Positions 55,575 through 64,000 of a DNA stretch of 64,000 nucleotides are shown here, in pieces; positions within the stretch are counted from its first letter, which is position 1; each line of letters starts with the position of its first letter. The position numbers and the translations under genes are program-made. The notes below the pieces were generated by a model, which did not search any database, was not told the DNA's origin, and was given only the letters and a program-made list of their open reading frames with translations. Source of the DNA: Apostichopus japonicus (taxonomy: Eukaryota > Echinodermata > Holothuroidea > Aspidochirotida > Stichopodidae); assembly GCF_037975245.1 (NCBI RefSeq), contig NC_092563.1:23650960-23714959 (forward strand), read 5' to 3'.

Positions 55575-55908
55575 TTTGAATTACATCTGGGGTTTCTTTA
55601 CGATACCCCCAAGGAGCTGATATGATACCGAGGTTTGGACAACCATATATTACCTCCAATTTATTCCTCCTTTTGATTGGCTTGAGTACTATACCAGAGT
55701 AATCTTTTTTATTCCCAAAAATGAACTATCACTTTTTAAATTTTTTTGAATTACATCTGGGGTTTCTTTACTATACCCCCAAGGAGCTGATATAATACCA
55801 AGGTTTGGACAACCATATAATACCTCCAATTTCATCTTTTTGATTGGCTTGATTACTATTTACCAGAGTAATCTTGTTTCTTCCCAAAAATGAACAATCA
55901 CTTTTTAA
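55575..55908. repeat. 170-bp tandem duplication
   Basis: Copies start ttgaattacatctggggttt at 55575-55577 and 55745-55747 and are about 90% alike over their length, with a few small indels. A 79-codon minus-strand ORF in copy 1 is broken in copy 2 and shows no domain. Confidence 0.92.
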
Positions 55909-58224
55909 GTTTCCCTCCCTCCTTTATAACCCCCCCCCCCCCGCCCCCACAACAATACATTAAACTTGGGCAAACTATTCTTCCTGTATTAAATATACAG
56001 TATACATAACTGTTAATTTGCACTTTGGTTAAAAGGTATGATCTAAACTTTTCATCACACAATATTTTCTCATATACCATCATAAAGGCTTATACCACTA
56101 GAAGGATGCTAAGCTCCATTACACAAATATAATGTAATAGCCTTCGAGGGTTCGGTACAACGGTAGGTACCGACATACCAGAGTGTTATATCACAGTGCC
56201 CGTCCAAAAGTGGTACCCAACGGTGAAGTCATTATTGGCTACCAATGGAACTGATAGAAGCGCAAAATGAAGTCGTCTCGAAATGAACTTAAGTGAAGTG
56301 TATCAAACTATGGTTTGGCAAACCAGCTGAGTCATCAGGCATGGTTGCACTGCTGTGCGTCTGTATATGTGTAGTAATATATGTAGTTTTTACTTGTCTT
56401 ATGAAACTACTTTGAAAAGTTCAAAAAGCCTGCAGATGAAAGGCAATGAAAGGACGATAAAGAGATCTTATAAAGATGACTTTTAAGGATGAACTTAAGA
56501 TTTGATATGTTTTTATCATAAAAACAAAATTGAGTGCTAGTAAAGTTTCTACAGATGTTCTGTTTTTTGAAATATTCACCTTTAAAAATATGTTTAATTT
56601 CTAAGATGGTCCTTTAAGGCTGTTACTTGATAGTTTGTAATGATGTGGACTTGTCAGTGTAGACATAAATGTTTATCAATGTTAAGCAATTTTCAAGGTT
56701 TAATATATTCTAAATTACTCAACCAAAAACATGTTCTGTTTTTTACTTCATATATATACTATATAGCATATGTACCACTGAATGACATTCAAAAGCATTT
56801 GTCATCCTTGATTTTTTGTTGTTGTAAATACCGTGTAAAGGTGTTATTCAATTGAAGTGTATTAAAGTGGTCTGAAGTGTATTACTGTGATTTGAAGTGT
56901 GCTAAAGTGATTGATGTGTACTAAAGTTATTTGATGTGTACTAAAATGATTTGATGACAACCAAGTATCTTATATGAAGTAATGTTTAAAGCACAAAGTG
57001 ATGCTAAGTGGTGGCTAGCACAAAATGATGAGACTAGAGAAAATTTCTTCATGTCATTCAATTTTAAGATCCCATAAAACTGAAGTTTATTAGCTTGCAT
57101 GGTAAATTTTCTTTAATGTGGTAAAGTGACTGAGACCCTTTGAAATTTTCAACTGTTTTTGTTTTAATTTTCTGTGCTTAATAATGATTAATAATTAATG
57201 GCTTTCTGTGATTAATACTGTCATGGAATTGTATCTGGGCAACGAAGTGTTGACTATCCAATTAATTGCATTCATCAAACACTCATGAAACATTCATCTT
57301 GGTGGGAAAATCTAAGAGGGCTTCTTAATTAGTTTGATAAGTTGCCAATTTCCAACCTTACTCTTGAGTAATACTCAGGTTTGGCAAAACTGACTTCCCA
57401 AGTCAGAAAGCCCCTTTAAATACATTCTTGGGGATATGCTTGATTGGTTTTACAGGTATAACACCTTCAAGAAGTGTTCTTTTCTTAATTGATTCATCAC
57501 ATCTCAGAAGCAGTGTTTCTCTCTCCTTGGTAGAAGCATATTGTAATTAGCTTGTGTTTCGCACTGAGCGGCATTTAGTGCTTCTGTTTATTTGAGAGAA
57601 TTTTTATGCTCACGGTTGCAGGTGATCAGCAAAACCAAACACAAATTTAACAAGTTTGTTGATAAAATAGTACAATACAAAGATTAGTAGGTTTCATCAA
57701 TGACCTTCCCACAAATAACAACTTTATATATTTAAATTAATTTAACATACGTTGCAGTGTGAACACTCAGGATCTATTTAGCATGAATGAGTATTTGTCT
57801 TGTAGAAGAAGTGAGGGAGTGCCTAATAGTGCCATCAAAGATTAAAGAGTGCAGGCAAGTGTGTATATGAACTAAGAGGCTCTTTGAAACAAGAGTATCA
57901 TGTACTCCTTCCAAATTTATAACAAAAACATTGCAAATGTTCTTAGCAACAACAATGTCCTTCACAGTTCATTTGGCAAACAAGCCTCAGTGTCCCGACT
58001 GAAACCTCCCTTCCTTACCACAGGTTTGAAGGTCAATACCTAATTTCATCTTTCCTGGTTTTAATGGACCCATGTAACAGATATATATATTATAATTATT
58101 ATGGTTTCTTATCTTTACATAAATCTGAGAGTGATTCCACCAGATTATTCTACCCAAAATGCAACTAATCCGGCCATGAGTTGTAAACTCTAGATAAACA
58201 GCCATGGTATGAAAGCTTTCTAGT
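55909..58224. other. Unassigned AT-rich DNA with small repeats
   Basis: C-run at 55930-55942; about 56853-56958 is a 20-bp degenerate repeat (gaagtgtattaaagtgattt-like, about five copies); (TA)n near 58079-58090. No gene recognised. Confidence 0.6.
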
Positions 58225-59355
58225 CACTTCATCCAACAACCATTTCGCCCAACTGCCATTTCGCCCAACCAGCCTGGTCATTTCGCCCAACCAGCCTGGT
58301 CATTTCGCCCAACCAGCCTGGTCATTTCGCCCAACCATCATAGTCATTTCGCCCAACCAGCATGGTCATTTCGCCCAACCGTGTTGGTCATTTCGCCCAA
58401 CCTTATTTTTACTAATATTCAGTCAGAATAATATTACTTTTTCTATTCCACTAGTTCAATTTGATTTATTTTGGGTTAGGTTACTTCGTAATAGGTAAAT
58501 AAAAAAGTGAGGTCCGCTCGATATCGATCGGAGTCTGAGCAGTTATTTCGGATTTAATGGGAGGATTACAACTCTTTAGGCGTTTACGCATACAATGAAA
58601 GTTATATTATTATACAAACACGGGGGAATCGGTCTTCATAAAAACTTATCAAACCTAACCCCTAAAACACTGATCCATCCTATTGACTAACAATTCCGGA
58701 CGTTTCCTTATTAAATTGAAAAAAAAAAATATAAAACCCGTCCGTAATATTGAATGACTATATTTAATCAATGTAACCACTTTATCAATGTAACCACATA
58801 TGTAATCACATATGTAATCAATTTAACCACGACTTCAAGTTTCCTTAATACTCGGTTCGTATCCCGTAACGTTAACAATTCCCGAACGTTTACTATATCA
58901 AACCTATCAAACCTAACCCATAAAACACTGATCCATCCTCAAGATTCCTTAATATTCGGTTCGTATCCTGTAACGTTAAAAATTCCCGAACGTTTCCTTA
59001 CTTAAGTTATACAAAGTAAAGGACTTCAAGTTTCCTTAATATTCCTTAATATTCGAACGTTTACTATCAAACCTAACCCCTAACACACTGATCAATCCTC
59101 AAGTCTCCTTAGTATTCGGTTCGTATCCTGTAACGTTAACAATTCCCGAACGTTTCCTTTTGAAATATCATATTTATTCAAGGTTGGGCGAAATGACCAG
59201 ACTGGTTGGGCGAAATGACCAGGCTGGTTGGGCGAAATGACCAGGCTGGTTGGGCGAAATGACCAGGCTGGTTGGGCGAAATGACCAGGCTGGTTGGGCG
59301 AAATGGTAAGGTTGGGCGAAATGGCAGTTGGGCGAATTGGTTGTTGGGCGAAGTG
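58225..59355. mobile_element. 1.1-kb element with inverted arms made of 22-bp tandem repeats
   Basis: The left arm (58225-58405) is repeats of catttcgcccaaccagcctg with gt; the right arm (59182-59355) is the same array inverted (gggcgaaatgaccaggctgg). Outer ends match as inverted repeats: CACTTC, two variable bases, CCAACAACCA at left and the complement ending GAAGTG at right. The middle (58405-59180) holds three or four diverged copies of a roughly 120-bp unit with ggttcgtatcctgtaacgtt and cccgaacgttt. No clear target duplication and no ORF of note. The superfamily is not identified. Confidence 0.8.
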
Positions 59356-62300
59356 TCCTGCTTCCGTATGAAACTGGGTAGGATATCTAAGGTAACAAAT
59401 CTTGATAGAGGAGAAAGTTAAAAGGTATCAATTGACACACACAGGGAGAAGAGGAAGTTATTAATTAGGCAACCGGTTATAACTTTCATGATTAGAAAGC
59501 CGACATGTTAAATATATCCTACAAACTCTATTTCCTGTTATGACAGGTAGAAACTGTTGCATAGCGCTAGTAGTCGGGGTACTAGTAGTTTAATAGTGGG
59601 AGGTCACAGGAGGACTAGGGTCACTGTTTTAAGAAGGGTTGCTTTAGTAAATTGATACGTTTGTATGAAAACAATGGTCAGTCTAAAACACGAGGATAGG
59701 TCTAATCTAGAAACTGAAAAGATAGCTTAAGGGGATAGGATAAGGGGATAGCTAAATATGATAGCTAAATGGGATGACTAAATATGATAGCTATAAATGG
59801 ATAGCTAAGTATGACAGTTAATGGGATAGCTAAATATGACAGCTAGATGGGATAACTAAATATGATAGCTAACGGGGATAGCTAAATATGATAGCTAGAT
59901 GGGATAGCTGCAGGGAATAGCTCTTTAAAGGTAGTTTGGGTTAGGTTGTAACATTTCAACATTTTCACTCATTAATGTATGTCATCCAGTTACAGAGTTG
60001 TTGACAATTCATAATCATGGACGTTAAATATGATCTAACAGACTGACTTCAGTCAGCTTGCAGCTTTGATAAGCCAATGCTGGCTTCTTCGCAAGTTCTT
60101 GCTTGTAGGAGGACCTAAAGAGACACAAAACATCCTCTAGAGAGTCCTCGTCTAGGCCCCAAGGAAACACTTCAACTCATCTCGTAGCACGGCTAACGCA
60201 GTTTGGTACCACTATCTGTGACACACACACACACTCAGTTATCAGAGAGTCAGTCTAATACATACCGAGTGCTTCCTTAACACTTAACTACACAGCATAC
60301 TGACGGGCTGTGATGAGTAATTAGCCGTTACTATTATTCGACTATCAACCATCTCCATTCGTTATCTACTAGTTGCATCAGGACTAAATTATACAGCAGT
60401 GAGGCTACTCAAGAGAGAAACCTGGGGTGGATTTTCACAGAGTTGACAACAGGGGCAAGAGGCTAACCAGGCGGTAATCATTCGGAAAAGAAATCTACGG
60501 CTGTCCATGCCCACGGCAACCATATGAGTAGTATGAGTGCTATAGTGTGGGATATTTTGCATATACAACTAGGCTAGCCTAAAAACTGTTTTACCTGACA
60601 ATAGTATCTATTTCACTTGCAGTAAAATATGTTCGATACTTTGCGCTACCCAATTTCTCACTATAAGCACATCTTGCGCTGATGTAGCAAAAATACTAAT
60701 ATTTTAATGCTTTTGCAATCTGTGAATGCTGCCAAACAGCTCTTTCTTTTGTTTCTAGGAATTAGTCATTACTAATTAGATAGTTAATGATCATACCAAA
60801 CCGAAACCGAAACTTATAGAAAACAAGTGCCAATGGGAACCAAAAGGAAATCATCTAGTAATATAATAAACTGCTGTTCAAAGGCTAAGTTAGCGCGAGA
60901 ACACCGCCGTTTGCGTTTTCTGCACGAAAAAAGAAAATAGTTTGTTGTTTTGTATAGAAAGTTTACTGAAACTATTCGTTGGAGGTCTTCACAAATATTA
61001 GATCACAATATACCTGGAGTTCATGTGACTTTATAGGTTGCAAGAGCCATTGATTCGCCCTTTACTAACTCCTCTCTACCACCTGAATACATCAATACAG
61101 TACCTTACTGTACCTTTCCTCATACAACAATTATTAACAGGATGTCAGTATTCACCAGGCATTAATTAGCAATGCAACCAGATGATAATGCTGCAACTGC
61201 TGAGAAATTTTCTATTGTTTTCTCTTTCTTCTAGCAAATGTGATATATATATTAAACCCAACAAAGATTGACATGTTTGTTTTATGTCACTTGCCAAGGT
61301 GAAACCATGAAGAAGTACAAATGACACACAGATCCCTCCACACAGGCACAAATAAAAAAAAAAAGTTAATAGAGAAAGAAGATTCCAATGAAACTAGAAG
61401 CAAACGTAACCACTGTTTGTCTGAGAAAGTAAAAAAAAACATGTTTTTGAGAGTCAACTGACTGTTACACTTTCACATTCTCTAGTGCTACACTTACACA
61501 GACATGATGCCCTCAAGTTATTGATACTTTCAAAATACTCCTTTTAAGGACACTAAAATGTACAAACACCTTTCCATGCACCCGATATAGTTTTGAAAGA
61601 ATGACAGTATTGTCCAACAATTTTAGCCCCTCGATCTTAAGACATCCACTTAAAAACTTTACTAAAGATCCCGGCCATCCAACCATATTTCCAGACAATT
61701 AGAAAATAAAATACCTCTGTGAGAGAAATTGACTTTTGAATGACTGTGGAGATAAAACATGTTTCTGACCATTCCTTGACATTCTAGCATATTTTAAGGG
61801 TTAAAACCTGGGCACCAGAAGTCAGACAATGTTTCACCATACTGATCCTTAAAGAGGCTAAGAGAAAATGATCTGAAAGCTCATAGTGGTAACTTTCTCT
61901 ATGACAAATGGTATACATAGAATTTAGAAACATACATTCATGTTTGTCATGACATGAATGTAACCAGCAGAGACAGATATGTGAGGTCATAAACCATTCT
62001 TGAATTTTACCCTCACCAGCAGCAAAAAAAATCTGTTTCCTTGCCAGAACTTTTTGGAGGGCAGTTAGACACCATATTTGATAGAAGGGCTGAGTAGGAT
62101 ATTAGAAAACTGCTCATTTACTGAATTTCATGCATGTTCATTGTATATTGGCAATGCTTTGCTTAATACCTTCCCCACTCCTCTTCTCTGTTAATGTTTA
62201 ACCATTAAACCAAACTCCCCAACTAAAAATCAGAACAAACTACCAAAGAAAACAAAAACACCATCAACTTCCCCGTAAACAAAACAGGAACAATCAAAGT

Positions 62301-62879
62301 TTCCCGCCAAAACAAAATAAACACAACGCAGCTGAATGGGAGAAGAATAAGAAGGAAAAAAAAAACTTGGCACTGACCATCAAAGGCTCCAACTGGCGGG
62401 AGTCATAAATTCAATAAAATTGAGCAAAACCGTAATTAATACAACAATGTTCATAGAAAACATAAAATTTATGAAATTTAATTCTGGATAGGATGGCTAA
62501 CATAAAGGCTACACAGTTTCCTTTTCTAAATCTCAAAATTGGATTGTTCGGGATTGTTTTACGGGTTTCAAAGTTTTAAGTATGAAACCATGACACCCTC
62601 ATACACAAGTTCATCCATCATACAGTATAACCCCTTCCAAATAGTGTCATGCTTTGGTGGGATTATTCGGAAGTATCCAATTTTCTGGAGGGATTGAAAA
62701 TTTTGCAGTCTAATTATCAAACCCACCTACATGATTTAACTTAATCGTAACCACGACATCCTACAAGCCAAGTGAAAACATTTTAGTTTCAAATACTGGG
62801 ACAATTTAACAGAGCATTAAATAACATGAAATACTTGGAAAACTCAAAGCCACTCCTTTCATCATGTAAGTAAACGACT
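59356..62879. other. Unassigned DNA with a 30-bp minisatellite
   Basis: About 59728-59930 is a degenerate array of gatagctaaatatgatagct units (about 30 bp, six copies). (AC)n at 60221-60234. A minus-strand stretch near 60487-60545 reads as a hydrophobic peptide but lacks convincing splice sites. Nothing else recognised. Confidence 0.6.
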
Positions 62880-63165
62880 GAACCTTGTTCACATTTTTTT
62901 TAACCTTTCTTATATTAGTTTAATTCCTTTTCTTAATTCGTTAATTTTGCTAATTTGACTATGTTACTCCTTGCATTACTCTTATGTATTTACTTTCTTT
63001 GTAAAGCGCCTTGAGCAGTGACTTTTCTTTACTGATTTGGCGCTATATAAGTCTCATTTATTATTATTATTATTATTAATCTATTTACTTTTTGCTCTAG
63101 TCCCATGTAAAAGTGCTCTGAGATGTCCCTTTTTGTAAAACGCTATAAAAAATATAAAATGACGG
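62880..63165 (+). mobile_element. 3' ends of CR1/L2-type LINE copies
   Basis: Plus-strand sequence reads TGTAAAGCGCCTTGAGCA (about 63001-63018), then GGCGCTATATAAGT (63039-63052) and (ATT)n (63060-63079), the signature 3' end of this LINE group. A second, more decayed version follows (AAAGTGCTCTGAG near 63109, AACGCTATAAAAAATATAAA near 63138). Only 3' tails are present, as expected from 5'-truncated insertions. Confidence 0.82.
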
Positions 63166-64000
63166 TTATTTTGTAGGTATTTCTGTACATGCCTTCCCTC
63201 TCTCGACAAGTACGTATCACAGTTCATTTCAAATGAAACTAAATATATATGATGAACTGCAACAACGTGCATCGGGAACAAACCAACAAGATATAAACAT
63301 CTGTGCTTCTTTAAATAAACTCAAAGTCTCTCTTTATCTTGACCTAATTTTTCTACCAGCAAAACTGCAGACATACAACTAACATAGTCCTACTAGATCA
63401 CATTGTAGACCAAAAAAATTTCATAGTTTTAAGAAATTGGAGGCATTTGATGAGCATCATCCTATTGTTTGTTAAAACAGAGCCAAATTTTGACTGAATT
63501 ATTTTTTTCCTCTAGGAAAAATGTTGATCATGGAAAGTCACATCCTCATTTTTCATGCTCATGAAAAAAAAAATTATCTTTTATTTTTCTGGTGAAAGTT
63601 TTGTTAATATGTGCTATGATGTATGAGGAGCAGTTTGCTCCGCTTACTCTGTGTTTTGATCCATGAGTAAAGCTACCGCATATTTTGAAGAACGCACAAG
63701 AATATCTTAAACAGGTGGTGAAACAAAAAATGAAAGATAATGCTAGAAAGAAGAAAATCATGATAGTGCCTTAAACTTGTCAAAATCAAGCTAGTCCATT
63801 GCTTGTCAAATTCCCAAAATTTAATGCAGGGATGCTTTTCGACACAATACAAAGTAATTTGGGAAGTTATCCCGCAAATTAGATCATATGAAGTTCAATA
63901 CAATGGTTCTCAAGGGTGGACAGATTTGGGGGCACAGTTACTCCTTAAAACTTTGCTTCAAATTTGAGAAGCTATCTACACGCAAGGCTCACTGAAAGCC
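63166..64000. other. Right edge of window; nothing recognised
   Basis: AT-rich with short A/T runs. No exon, element boundary or RNA gene was seen. The N-terminal PIEZO exons would be expected beyond this edge. Confidence 0.55.

Noticed and set aside
60040-60110. Minus-strand peptide QELAKKPALAYQSCKLTE with a GTCAGT donor-like end
   Set aside because: No acceptor with suitable tract and no family match; donor-like hexamers are common by chance.
60487-60545. Minus-strand peptide ALILLIWLPWAWTAVD that recalls a PIEZO N-terminal helix
   Set aside because: Only a general hydrophobic resemblance; the possible donor (GCC|GTAGAT) and acceptor are weak and no neighbouring N-terminal exon was found.

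Overview
The window is eukaryotic nuclear DNA: AT-rich, intron-dominated and full of repeats. It carries most of the middle of one recognisable gene, a PIEZO mechanosensitive cation channel, on the minus strand. I could place 20 exons (18 firm or fairly firm, 2 short probable ones) between 51311 and 9315. All have AG acceptors and GT donors and a reading phase that closes from exon to exon, giving 2848 nt or about 949 codons. By comparison with remembered vertebrate PIEZO1/2 this is roughly residues 400-1300 of a protein of about 2,500-2,800 residues, that is part of the curved membrane arm (blade). The N-terminal exons must lie at coordinates above 51311 and probably beyond 64000. The C-terminal half (beam, anchor, cap and pore) lies left of position 1, because no next exon was found between 1 and 9314.

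Layout: 1-9314 is the last visible intron, filled with mobile DNA: a CR1/L2-type LINE with a long uninterrupted ORF (about 1-3524), an hAT-like non-autonomous transposon (3775-4809) and a 4.1-kb element with pogo/Tigger-like ends (5043-9115). 9315-42593 holds 19 exons separated by introns of 0.36 to 5.4 kb. These introns contain two small TIR elements (12886-13608 and 16248-16486), a 29-bp minisatellite with a 12-unit higher-order repeat (22227-23130), a transposon inside a transposon (26366-27602 within 26244-27778), several minisatellites, and a tRNA-derived SINE whose tail ends beside a splice acceptor (40978-41370). 42594-51242 is an 8.6-kb intron. 51312-64000 shows no exon I can support; it holds tandem repeats, a 1.1-kb element with inverted tandem-repeat arms (58225-59355) and LINE 3' ends (62880-63165).

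Organism: the vertebrate-like but divergent PIEZO, the CR1/L2-type LINE with (ATT)n tail, the SINE sharing a LINE-like tail, and the abundance of hAT-type elements suggest a marine invertebrate deuterostome, most likely an echinoderm such as a sea cucumber. That is inference; the sequence alone does not settle it. No bacterial operon, CRISPR array, rRNA or stand-alone tRNA gene was seen, and no second protein-coding host gene is supported.

The items most worth a second look are two symmetric micro-exons that could be alternatively spliced in the PIEZO cytoplasmic linker, a duplicated decoy splice donor beside exon 5, the LINE endonuclease with Lys at its catalytic Glu position, the nested transposons, and the inverted tandem-arm element.
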